Assembly: GCA_019677205.1 (NCBI GenBank)
Contig: JAAMXY010001145.1
Span: 1 to 16,088 of the forward strand
Length of the DNA stretch: 16,088 bases
DNA from: Pinguiococcus pyrenoidosus
Taxonomy: Eukaryota > Sar > Pinguiophyceae > Pinguiochrysidales > Pinguiochrysidaceae
Reading direction: 5' to 3'
This document shows, in pieces, positions 1 to 9,326 of the stretch. Both the position numbers and the translations under genes were made by a program. Below the pieces are notes generated by a model. The model was not told where the DNA came from and made no database searches. It saw only the letters and a program-made list of their open reading frames with translations. How positions within the stretch are numbered: the first letter of the stretch is position 1; each line of letters begins with the position of its first letter.

Positions 1-1
1 G

Positions 2-2586
2 CCCGCCACGGAAAGTGCGGCCAGGCACCGACACAATGCGTCCGCGGACGACGACCTGTCAGACATGCTGCGCACGCTGCGCGGAGAGGACAACCGCTAC
101 GGCTACGACCAGGGCCGCGGCGTGAGCGCGCTGCAGAAGTTTCTGGGCGGCAACGCACAGGTTTGGCGCGCCTTTCTGCCCTCTCTCTCTCGGGGTCGAC
201 GCCCCGGTCGCCGCAGAAGTACAGCTGAATAATGAGCTACCAACGCAGGCTCGAGACGCGCCGAGCGTCAGCGCCATCAGCTCCATTCTCAGCGCGGACT
301 CCGAGGACCAAAGCCCCAGGGTCAGCAAGGCGTGGTCGCAGGGAAGCGACCTGGACGATGCGGAGATTGTGGAGGTCGTGTCTCCTTTCGACGGCCTGGC
401 CCCCACGGAGGTCAGCAGCGCCGCGTCGTCTCCGCAGGGCATGGAGCTGTTCGAGGAGGACTCCGAGGACGACGACACCTACGGCAGCTTGGACGGAGAT
501 TCGGACAACGACGACGACGACGACGATGACGGCGGCCTGGAGGCGTCCATGATCAATCGCTACCTGGGGCTGATGGGAGGTCCGCCGAAGGAGGCGAGCA
601 CACGGAAGGCGGTCGCGCGACGCGCCGACAACGCGCGGAAGCCCACGGAGCACAAGCTGCAGCCAACGGAGGCGGAGCCGGAGAGGAAGTCGCCGCCGCC
701 GGTGGAGAGCCTGCCGGTGCCCAAGCGGTCGTCGCCGCCGACGGCCGCCAACAACCCGCGGACCGGGAAGCGGAAGATCCTGCAGCCCAAGGGAGAGGCG
801 CAGGCCGACGTGGTGCACAAGACGAGCCCGAACCAGGGCGAGCGGGATGCGCAGTTCGAGGAGCTGAAGGAGTCGCTCTTCAAGAAGAAGACCACGGAGA
901 ACGTCGCGCCCGAGGAGCAGCCGCCCGGCATGCGGCGGAAGAGCATCCTGAAGCCCACGGGGAAGGCGCGGAATCGGCAGCACATCGTTCCCACCACCGA
1001 AGAGAAGGGGTCCGAGGACGCCGAGGACGCAAGCGACTCGGCGTCCACCAAGGAGTCCGCCTCCAGCGGGGATTCGAGCGAGGACTCGGCGGCCAAGAAA
1101 GCCGAGGAAGAGAGCGTCATGAAGGAGCGGCGCGCGGCCCAGGCGCAGCAGTTCGCGGCGCTCCGCGTGCAAAGGCACATCCAAGAGCGCATCTACATCC
1201 TGCGGCAGCGGCGCCGAATGCAGATGGGCCTCCTCGACTCGCTGTCCGAGAACGCGGGCCACGAGACCGACGAGGAGGACGCCGAGGAGGACGACATGGG
1301 CGGGTCCCGGGACAACGTTTTATACACGACGCCTGTGAAGGGAAGCAGGTCGTCCTCTTCTAGGGTCAGCCCGACGGAGCTTGGGCAGCTCGTCATGTCC
1401 GGCTGGATGCTCAAGCGGCAGCGCAAGATCTTCCGCGTCGGCCGGGGAGAGCAGAAGCGGCTGCGGCAGGCGGATCGCTGGAACTGGCGCCACTTCCACA
1501 TCAACGGGATGACCCTGGAGTGGCGGAAAGTTGACTTCAGTGGACGCACCAAATGGCCAAACGTGAAGATGCTGCCATCCCCTTCCACGTCGGTGCCGCT
1601 TCCGAGGCGCCCCTCACCGCAGCGCTTCAGCTTCACGACCCGGTCCAACAGCTCCAGCTCCGTCGGGGTCGGCGCAGAGAGCGACGACGAGGTGGTGGAC
1701 CTCGCATCCCCCGCCTCCGAGGCCGCGCAGAAGGAGTCCGGCGATCGAAAGAGCTTCTTCTCCCGCTTCAAGCGCTCCAAGTCGGGCCGGTCCTCGCCGG
1801 AGCCGCCCGTGGACGAGCTGCGCGAGGTGGGCCGCGAATGCAACTGCCCCCCGCCAGATGTCCTGCGGCTGATCATGAACGAGGAGGAGGCGAGAATCTT
1901 CTCCGCCCGGGAGAGGGAGATGAGCCCGCGTGGCGCCGTCGACGACGACTCCGGCAGCGACTGGAAGGAGGTTGGCGTCTCCGATGCTTTCACGCAAGAG
2001 GGCGACGCCGGGTGCTCTCCAGGAATTCGCCACGTCCGATCGCGGTCCAGTCTGAGCCGGCCGTCGCAGCTTGACCTCAGGTAAGAGCGACGAGCAGTCT
2101 TCGTGGATGGGTGCATCGAAGACCACCTGTGGCTAACCCCTGGCTATGTGGTGAACCCTCCAGCGGTCTCGTGATTGTGTTGCCGGATGGGAAGTACCCC
2201 ACGCTAGATCCCAGTCTCAAGTGGCCGAAGTACCACATCCAGCTCTTCGAGGAGCCCGAGCGCTGGTACGACGGCTGGACTGAGGACTATGGGTACGTCG
2301 CGCCTGCCAGTTCCTGGATGGTCGTTGTGACCATCGGCATCAAGCGTGTCCCCGTCAGCATGGAAGGAACCCCAGGAGAGACGACTGACAGATCCTTGCT
2401 GCGTCGCTTCGCAGGCCAGTTCTCGAGCTGTGGGCGCCGAGCTACGAGGAGTACTTGAGTTGGATTCGCGCCTTGGAGCGAGCGGTTCATGTTGATGAAC
2501 TGAAGCACAACATGAGCCTCGCACAACGGCCTGCATATCTACCTAGACCGCCGGTTGGCAGGGCGATGCCTAGACATGAGGCATAG
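2..2586 (+). CDS. PH-domain protein with acidic/basic low-complexity N-terminal region (5' partial)
   Basis: Exons join(<2..160, 225..2080, 2164..2292, 2415..2586) read as one frame (about 771 codons, 5' end outside the window). Introns are 64, 83 and 122 bp, all GT-AG, and the phases match. The C-terminal part resembles a pleckstrin-homology domain: first strands near residues 445-489 (SGWMLKRQRK, then RWNWRHFHING), later strands near 695-720 (YHIQLFEEPE; PVLELWAPS), and the final helix with its conserved Trp in YLSWIRALERAV near 727-739. PH domains commonly bind phosphoinositides or proteins at membranes. The N-terminal half has a poly-Asp run (nt about 505-531), acidic/Ser patches and a basic helix-rich stretch near residues 350-386 that vaguely resembles an IQ motif. 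About 200 Ser/Arg-rich residues interrupt the PH fold. The PH call is fairly firm; the biological role is unknown. The 3' end faces the next gene, 142 bp away. Confidence 0.75.
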
Positions 2587-2728
2587 CGATGTGGACGCCG
2601 GCCCGATGTGCGCGCATCTTCTGTCTCATGCGAGGTGCTAATTTGAGAAGTTACCGACAAAGTAGAGCCAGTACAGAATGACGTCAAAAGAGTCAATCCC
2701 GTCTTTGTACGATTCCCACCTCAGTGCC

Positions 2729-4185
2729 TTAGCTTCCCGCCGACGAAGTCTTCGGAGCGTTGCAAACCTCGCCACGGTCCGACCACCCCACAAACGGACT
2801 CGTCGCTATCAACCGATCGTGGAGGGCGCGGTAGGAGGGATCCTTGCTGACATCCTCTCCCGGCGCCTCATCGGGATCTTGATCTTCGGCTTTCTTGCCT
2901 GAGAGGCCGGCGTCGCGTATCTGCTTTTCCAGCTGCCTCGTGCATAGCCTCGACTCCGTCGCTGGACTGGTCGAGGCCTTGCTCGCGCCCTGCTTCCGGC
3001 CTGTGCTCCCGCTCGTGATCTCAACGGTGCCGCCGTTCTCATCGCCATGCTCTTCAGTTTCGTGCAGGTACCAGTTCGAGCAGAGGCTGTCTGGCTTGAG
3101 CCTTGCTGACCGCTTCTCCACCTTCCTCTTCTTTGGGGTCGGTGCGTCACTTGCGCTGGCGCCTGCTCTTTCCCCGCTCGCCTTCCCCAGCGCCTCGCGG
3201 GAGAAGGGAAAGGCATCCTCAACCACCATGACCTCGGGTGCTCGCCACGATTCCAGCCAGGGCGAGAGAGCCGCAGCGTCGGAGTCCAAATCATCCAACT
3301 GCGCGCGAAGCTCCTCCACGGCAGTGGCGCTCCTCTCCACGATCGCTCTCCGCAGCGCCTTCTCCAGCTCGTCGGCCGTCGCTTCCGGAGGCCGCGACAC
3401 CCGAATGCTCTCTATTCGAATCGGCTTCGACAAGAACCTGGAGAGCCGTCCACCTTGAAGGCCCATCACGGCCCATCTGGTACAGTCAAATCTCCAGAGA
3501 TCAGACCATCCACTAGAAACTCGGGAGAGACCCCATCATATCTCGGTTTCGCAAGGCCACATTCGATACCTTGCAAGTTTGTCGCTGCAACTCAGACAAG
3601 CAGAGCGCCGATCCCTCGGCAAGTCTCGTCGACCACCTTTCAGGCGCAGAGCGCCGGTCTCCTGCGCATCCTCCTTCTTCCAAGCCTCTCCGTGCAGCTT
3701 CGCACCGGTGTAGCGGGATCCCAGCGCGTCTCTCAGGCCGTAGATGGACGCGTCTCCACATGGCGTCTCGCTGACATACAAGTGGAAGCTGACCTCTGGT
3801 CTCAGGCAGCAAGCTTCGCCCTTCAGCTCCAGAAATTCCGAGGATTTTGCGCCGCAAATCACGTTTTGAATCTCTCCCGCCAAAAATCGTTGAAACGCCC
3901 GGCGGCACAGCACCTAAGGCCACCTGTGTCAGAGCGCCACAACGTCGGACGACTTGTAAAACGATTGCGCACCTCGGCGTGCGAGTCATGAAGCACTCTG
4001 CAGTCGCGCGTGGCGCCGGGAAACACTCTCGTTCCCGTGGCCCAGGCCACGCATCTCTGTCCCGCGGACGGAGACGACGCCACAAGGCCGCAGAGCACGG
4101 TCCACGCGCCCCGAGGACGCACGGGTCGCGCGAGAGAGGCATGCTTGTTCAGCGCCGCGCGAGAAATCGGGTCTTCGCCGCTCAT
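2729..4185 (-). CDS. ADAT1: tRNA-specific adenosine deaminase 1 (ADAT1/Tad1 family)
   Basis: Complement(join(2729..3476, 3570..3913, 3973..4185)), 434 aa, introns 59 and 93 bp, phases consistent. In this family the enzyme deaminates A37 to inosine in tRNA-Ala. The zinc/catalytic set is complete: DSHAE (zinc ligand H69, proton shuttle E71), TPCGDAS (C123) and CLSCSDK (C180), followed by WAVMGLQGG and FLSKPIRIESIRVS as in ADAT1/ADAR deaminase domains. The motif GRKQGASK and a following RLC are also typical of Tad1. No double-stranded-RNA-binding domain is present, which separates it from ADARs. Residues 300-305 read PKKRKV, a classical nuclear localisation signal, in a family-variable loop. The start at 4185 gives a short N-terminus right before the deaminase domain; an in-frame ATG exists farther upstream but lies in the shared promoter. 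Divergent from the RlmD-like gene. Confidence 0.9.
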
Positions 4186-4307
4186 CTGGCGCTCCACAGA
4201 GAGAAGTTCGGCGGTGCGAGTCCTGTCAGCTGATCTCTGTGCGCACGCCGGATGATCAGCTGATCCGGCGAACGCCGCCGTTTGAATGCATTTTGGCGCC
4301 AAAATCA
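4186..4307. promoter_or_regulatory. Compact bidirectional promoter between the ADAT1 and RlmD-like genes
   Basis: Only 122 bp separate the two divergent start codons. The stretch holds TCAGCTGATC at 4226-4235, the perfect 12-bp palindrome GATCAGCTGATC at 4254-4265, and the perfect 14-bp palindrome TTTTGGCGCCAAAA at 4291-4304, three bases before the plus-strand ATG. The first element read on the minus strand is GATCAGCTGA, 40 bp upstream of the ADAT1 ATG; the second is 43 bp upstream of the RlmD-like ATG. Promoter function is inferred from position and symmetry. Confidence 0.6.
4291..4304. promoter_or_regulatory. E2F-like perfect palindrome TTTTGGCGCCAAAA
   Basis: Seen directly: a 14-bp perfect inverted repeat ending three bases before the ATG at 4308. 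It contains the E2F/DP consensus TTTSSCGC (as TTTGGCGC) on both strands, which in plants and animals marks cell-cycle-regulated promoters. Whether an E2F binds here is inference. Confidence 0.5.
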
Positions 4308-7052
4308 ATGGAGCTTCGCTTCGTTCTCCTCGCCGCGAGCGTTTCTGTGGCGTATGCTCTCTTGCAGCCCCAGCTCAACACGAACGCGCGGATCGACTGC
4401 GAGCACTTCGAGCGTTGCGACGGATGCGTCGCCAAGGACGACTTAGGTGGGCCCCAACTTCGGCTGTTCTCGCGAATTTTCACCCTGACTCGCCACGACA
4501 ATCAGCGGAAATTCCGGCAGTCCTGGAGGCGAGGACATTCTGCGAGGCACAGCTGGCGCTGGAGGGCAAAAAGGCGGTGTTTCCGGTGGCCTTGGGCTCC
4601 GCAGAGGGCTGGAGGACGCTGGCGAAGCTGGCCGTGTCGTCCGGCGGCGCAGGCGGCGTGAGTTTTTGTATCTATGGAGCTGGAGAGTCGTCTGGCTGAT
4701 CACGCGACGCAAAAACCGCAGAAATCCGGGGTCAGCCTGGGGCTCTACAAGGCGAACTCTCACGATGTGCAGGAGATTCCCAAGTGCAAAGTGCACCATC
4801 CAGCGATAAACGCAGCCGCTAGCGCCATTGAGAAGGTGCGTCTTGGGGATTGCGAGGCAGCGGAGTTGGGGGAAGCTGAGTCGAGCTCCAAGGCCTCTAG
4901 GAAGCTCGGCGTTATGGCGTTTGAGGAGGGCGGAGGCATGGCTGACGGAAAAGGAGACCTCCGGTGAGGATGTTTTCCTTGGCTTTTCTCGCCACTTCAC
5001 TTCAGTTTGAGATGGATTCTCAAGCGTCGTTGGGCGTCTACCTAGGTATGTCACCATCATGGTCGAGAGATACACCGGGGCCGTCTCCGTCGGCTTGGTA
5101 TGGGCAGCGACTACGATGACCGAGGCGACACCCCTCGCGCAGCTGTTTGCCAAAGAGTTGCGACGCCTGGAAGAGCTGCCGGGTAGGAAATCCATCGTTG
5201 CCGCCCAATGACAACCGTTGCGAAGCATTTCTTCCTCACGTGTGAGTTTGGGGGCATGTTGCAAATGGTAGACAGCAACCTAAAGTTGCACAGCGTCTGG
5301 ATTCATCTTCGCGGCGCGGGAGGCGGCAACGCGATCTTCAGCAGGAACCCAAAGGTAGCGGAAGGCGGCGCGAGTGCTTTTTGCACGTAGAGGCGTCCTC
5401 ACGCTCTTTCGCCTCTGTCCATGCGGCGTTGCTAGGCTTGGCAATTGCTCTCGGGACCACGGTGAGATTCGGGGAAAGCCCAGATTCAGCGAAGGGAGAG
5501 ATGGAACCAAGGAGGACAGTCCCAGTCCCGTCGCGACTCTTGCCAACGTTTGCTCTGCCACTTTCAGATTTGTGCGGGAATCGTTTCGACAAGATTTCGA
5601 AGAGCAGGAGCATTGGAAGAGGCTCGGCGAACAGCCGCCTTCTGGCGACGCGAAGCAGCTTCCCGTTCTGTATTACAGCCCGGCGGGTACAACCTGAAGC
5701 GCCGATCACGTTTGCCTCTAGGCAACGCACAAACCTCACGGCATCCTGCATGGCGATGTAGGCTTCCGACAGGCGAATCTCGATGCCTTCAGCGGTGTCG
5801 TGGCGGCAGTGGCCGCGCTGTTGCGGCAGGCGAGGCAGGACAACTTGGTGAAGGTGGGAAGCGCTGGCTGGACGTGATTGGCAATCTTCCGCTGACATGG
5901 GCGACAATCATCCAGGAAGATGCGCTGAGGATTTGCGAGCTCTACGGGGGGAGTGGCACCATTGGGCTCACCCTGGAGAGCTTGCTGGGTCCCCTCGAAT
6001 GGCTGCGGTGCAGGTTCGCGAAGCATTCGGCGTCGCGCGGCAGTTGCATGCAGCTCCTAACGCTGGGGCTTGTAGTGACGAGAATCCAGCCTCGGAGGAG
6101 TCCTTCCAGAAGACCGTCGCAAGCATGCTCCGGCCGACGAAGAGGCAAGGAGCACCGAGCAAAGGACGAGGCCAGGGGCGATCAGGAAGAAGGTCGTCGC
6201 GGGGTCAACGAGCTAGCCGAGACCCGTCCTACGGCTACATGGGCTTCTGGGAGAACCGGCTGAGCTGGGAGGCCTTCACTGCCTTTGACGCGTTGATCAC
6301 CGGGGCCGCCATTGGTGCCAACGTCATCGTCGTAGATCCTCCAAGGTACATCATGAGCGGATGCTCGTGGGACGTTTGCCAATGGTCTTTTGCTGAACCG
6401 GTTCTGCTTTGCAGATCTGGCCTTGGTGTGGACGTCCTTCGACTGCTCACGGAAGATTCAGGTGCGGAAAAATTGGAATGGTGGTTGAATCTTGCGGTTT
6501 CATAGTGGATCATCTCATCGGTTGGTGGTCGTCTAGGTTCGTCCGCTCCGTGTGGGGCGGACAGGAACGTCGTGCTCGTGTATGTGAGCTGTGGCCTTGA
6601 AAGCTTCAAGAAGGACGTTCTGAAGCTCACCGCGTCCGGGATGTGGCACATAGAATCCGCAGAGGTATGTAGCCACCTTTCACGGCTTGATGACGAGGCC
6701 ATCATCCTCGTTTGATCTGACCCTTCTTCTCTTGGGTCGCCATCATCATCGGCACAAGGGCCACATCCTGTTTCCCGGTTCGAATCACATCGAGACCGTT
6801 GCCCTCTTCCGGTACGGGCGAAAAAGTGCCGCGAGTAGTCCAGGATTGAATCGGAATCAACCGAGGAGAAGGCCACGGTACGTTTGGGCATCGCACCGCT
6901 TTCGAGGCTTCCGAAGACTCACTGTCGTGTTCCGTGTTGCGTGTTGCGTGTTTGGCTTTGCGTTTTGCGGTATGCGTTTTGCGGTATGCGTTTTGCGCTG
7001 TGCGTTTTGCGGTATGCGTTTCGGCCAAAGGCAATCGTATGATACGAGATAA
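4308..7052 (+). CDS. RlmD/RumA-like RNA (uracil-C5)-methyltransferase, probably plastid-targeted
   Basis: Join(4308..4446, 4506..4657, 4722..4835, 4893..4963, 5046..5182, 5272..5354, 5608..5686, 5762..5853, 5916..6013, 6076..6345, 6415..6461, 6537..6664, 6759..7052): 13 exons, 567 codons, all phases match. The family methylates C5 of uridine in rRNA or tRNA with S-adenosylmethionine. Visible residues: four cysteines of a [4Fe-4S] site (C31, C37, C40 as CX5CX2C, and C119 in IPKCKVHHP); FRQAN at 260-264; SAM loop ELYGGSGTIG at 297-306; VVDPPR ending at R412; nucleophile C446 in YVSCG; FPGSNHIET with general base E482. The N-terminus MELRFVLLAASVSVAYA looks like a signal peptide and fits a bipartite plastid presequence. 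Closest family memory is the plant RumA-like chloroplast protein. The C-terminus is uncertain: after about residue 495 the frame is basic, then runs through a tandem repeat, so the last exon may end or splice earlier. Confidence 0.85.
6960..7021 (+). repeat. 14-bp tandem repeat (GCGTTTTGCGGTAT, four copies plus a partial one)
   Basis: Units begin at 6960, 6974, 6988 and 7002, with a partial fifth copy from 7016. The third unit reads GCGTTTTGCGCTGT, the others are identical. A looser GTGTTGC repetition precedes it (about 6927-6951). The unit is not a multiple of three, so it shifts frame at every copy. It lies at the 3' end of the RlmD-like gene, in its last exon's open frame or its 3' UTR. 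Confidence 0.95.
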
Positions 7053-7431
7053 TCTGAGATTCGTTGGAATAGCTCGGAGGAGAATATGATACAGCTCGCA
7101 CTTGAAAGAATATCCCCGGAACCCTTATTGCTCACATGCACCCTCTCTTCGGATAAGCGTTGCTCACGGTCTCAGAATCAGCGTCCCTTGTTTCTCCAGA
7201 ACCACCAAAGCTTCTGCGAACATTCCACAGCCACTGCTGTGAACCCCACTATGGACCAAATGAATTCCACTGACGACAAACGATATGCTCGAGAAAAGGC
7301 GGAGAGGCATGGCAAGCCCTCGTGCTTGCTAGCCGTGCTCCAGTTGATTTTATTTGTTCGGTTAGATGGTCAGCAAAATTAGGCAAAAGTTTCAAAATTG
7401 TCTTCGCGCCTTGCATGTCGCGTGTGGATGT
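7053..7431. other. Intergenic, convergent 3' ends
   Basis: The stretch lies between the 3' ends of the RlmD-like gene (+) and the unknown seven-exon gene (-). I see no coding exon with family motifs, no RNA gene and no clear terminator; it probably holds both 3' UTRs. Confidence 0.6.
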
Positions 7432-8933
7432 CTATTGCCTCTTCGAGCGGGAGAACGTCCATTCTTGCACGGTCTGAGTGGGATCATAGTCCTAAAAGGG
7501 CAGGCGTGAGCGGCACTGTCGCAGGCTTGGATGTGGGTAGGTCGGGCGTCATAGCTCACCTTAGGGTCTGGATGGTACACCGTGTCGCTAAAGTACTGAT
7601 CTACCGCTGCAGAGTAGCCGCACTCGGCAGCAAGTGCCATGATGGCGGAGCCAATGTAGTCTGGCCAGAAGAATTTCGCGTCCGATGCAAGCCGAAGCGT
7701 CGCTCTTCGGTACGCCAGTCCGTCCATGATGACTATCGCGTTCGTTTCCCCGTTCATTCCTGGATTTTCAGCGAGAAGATGGGTGAGAGAATGGAAGAGG
7801 CGAGGCAAACTGTTTGGGATGGGCGTGGCGTACCCTCTGATGCTGCTAGCTCGTCGTCCAGGCAGAATTGATCTTCTAGGCCTGGGAACGAGCTCCCCTT
7901 CACCAGGGCGCCCTTCTTCGTGGGCTTCCGGTGATCGCGTGGCGCCTCACAGATGCCGTAGGTTGACATGAAACCTTGGCAAAGCACACCCCAAAATAAG
8001 ACCAGAACGGACGTGCTGGTGAGAACGTCGACGGCAGACAATCCTTTCAAGCAATCAACCGGAAAGTCGCCGCACGTACCGAGGTTGTTGGCCTTCAACA
8101 GCACCGCTTCCATGCCAGCCTTGAGCATCGAAGGCTTCTGATACGTCTCTGGACTTTGCCGAAGCTTGTCCAGCTGCTCGCTGCTCAGCAGAGCGTCTTG
8201 CTGCTGAATCAGTGCTTCGCCCAGCGCCAGGAGCACTTTTCGGCGAACCTACGGAGCAGCCCCGTGAGGCTCAACCACCCTGCAACTTCAGCTTGCAAAG
8301 CTCCCTCACCGCCTCACTCTCCAGCTCCGGAGCAGTGTTGAGCGTGCGAAAAAGCCCGAAGCTCATGAGGTTCAGCTCGTCGGTGGCGCTCATGCCGGCG
8401 CGGCAGCCGGAGGCGTCGAACTCCGGTCTCATCCTCTCCATGCGTTCCGCCGAATCCTAGGAATTCGCAGAAGATTCCCCCGAGTTGAACTTTTGTGGCC
8501 GTCGGTCTCCTCCGGCGAAATCGCCCGGATCGCATCGGAAGCATACCTGCAACAGCCTGCTGGTGACCTTGGCGCCCAAGGTCCGCGACATAGCTGCTTG
8601 CGTGGCGTCCTGCAACCGCAACACGGTGGCCTTCTCCACGCTGGCGTCGCTGTCGCCGGCGCAGAGCACCCGCACCCTGCTGATCAGCTCGTCCGTGCCG
8701 GGCACCATGTCCGTGCTGATGCCAGGGACCTGCAATCGGCGCTCCATGAGACGTGCATGGCCATGTGGCCGCCTCGGAGGCGGCGGTACCTCCGTGGGAC
8801 TGCCGAGGCCATGGGCCGGCGGCGCCACCGCGGTGCTCATGATGGCGCCGCAGACCCTCACAAGGCCTCTGCGGCCCAGTGGGCGACAGGAGCCCACGAG
8901 GAGGGCGGCGCCAAGGCAGACCCAGCGCAGCAT
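7432..8933 (-). CDS. Hypothetical protein, seven exons, hydrophobic N-terminus
   Basis: Complement(join(7432..7491, 7560..7759, 7834..7915, 7975..8015, 8080..8248, 8310..8456, 8547..8933)) gives 361 aa with consistent phases; introns are 68, 74, 59, 64, 61 and 90 bp. I do not recognise the family. The first ATG (8933) gives a hydrophobic start MLRWVCLGAALLVGSC followed by basic residues, so secretory or plastid import is possible. Next come a Pro-rich stretch, a likely helical region (exons 1-3; MERMRPEFDASGCRAG, LLALGEALIQQQDALLSSEQ), and an aromatic-rich C-terminal part with AIVIMDGLAYRRA, FFWPDYIGSAIMALAAECGY and AAVDQYFSDTVYHPDPK. It ends EWTFSRSKRQ. The two introns around the 41-bp exon (7975-8015) are doubtful, because the unspliced sequence from 8248 to 7834 is also open and would instead encode a hydrophobic segment (VLTSTSVLVLFWGVLCQGF). 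Existence of the gene is fairly sure, details less so. Confidence 0.6.
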
Positions 8934-9326
8934 GAAGAGGCCGGCAGACGCCACGTACTCGCAGCAGGATTCTCTAGCCGGAAACTGCGCTATCGGCGCG
9001 TTCTATGGCTCAAGAAGGGGTGTTGAGCATTCGCGGAAGAAGTCGCGGCCATTGGCCAATGGCAAATGGAAGTACGTGCGCTGCAGCCAATCAACGGATA
9101 TCGCGTGGCCGGGATACGAACGTGTGCATTCTGTGCGCCCGCCGGTATATCCCACGCCGTTAAAAGCCCCCGGCGCGCCCGCTGGTTGTGGCGGGTTGGC
9201 ACATGCTCCAAATCGAGGAACGCACACAGCAGAGAAAGCCGAGAAAGCGGATGTTTCCTCCTGTTTTGATTCTTCCTCGATTCTGCCCTTTTCCCGCCAT
9301 TTTTTTTTGAACTGCTTGGTGTTGGC
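8934..9326. promoter_or_regulatory. Intergenic/promoter region with CCAAT palindrome and E2F-like site
   Basis: The region lies upstream of the unknown gene (start 8933) and downstream of the glycosyltransferase stop. It holds the perfect 16-bp palindrome GCCATTGGCCAATGGC (9048-9063; a CCAAT box on each strand), a further CCAAT in GCAGCCAAT (9083-9091), and TTTTCCCGCC (9289-9298, E2F-like), followed by a run of nine T. The same GCAGCCAAT recurs at 12391-12399 upstream of the glycosyltransferase gene. NF-Y-type function is inferred. Confidence 0.4.

Noticed and set aside
237-1262. Long minus-strand open frame (341 codons) opposite the PH-domain gene
   Set aside because: Leu/Arg-rich antisense shadow of a GC-rich coding exon; the plus strand carries the spliced frame with the PH motifs.
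1193-2116. Minus-strand open frame of 307 codons
   Set aside because: Shadow of the Ser/Arg-rich coding exon of the PH-domain gene.
5355-5607. Possible extra exon in the longest (253 bp) methyltransferase intron
   Set aside because: Direct joining gives a family-like AIFSRNPK followed by EHWKRLGEQ in phase; no candidate inner exon keeps the frame with a recognisable motif.
4443-5907. Minus-strand open frames of 273 and 189 codons
   Set aside because: They lie opposite exons 2-8 of the methyltransferase and have no motifs or splice support.
6960-7021. Tandem repeat considered as a CRISPR-like array
   Set aside because: Units are 14 bp and contiguous without spacers, in a spliced eukaryotic gene; a simple minisatellite.
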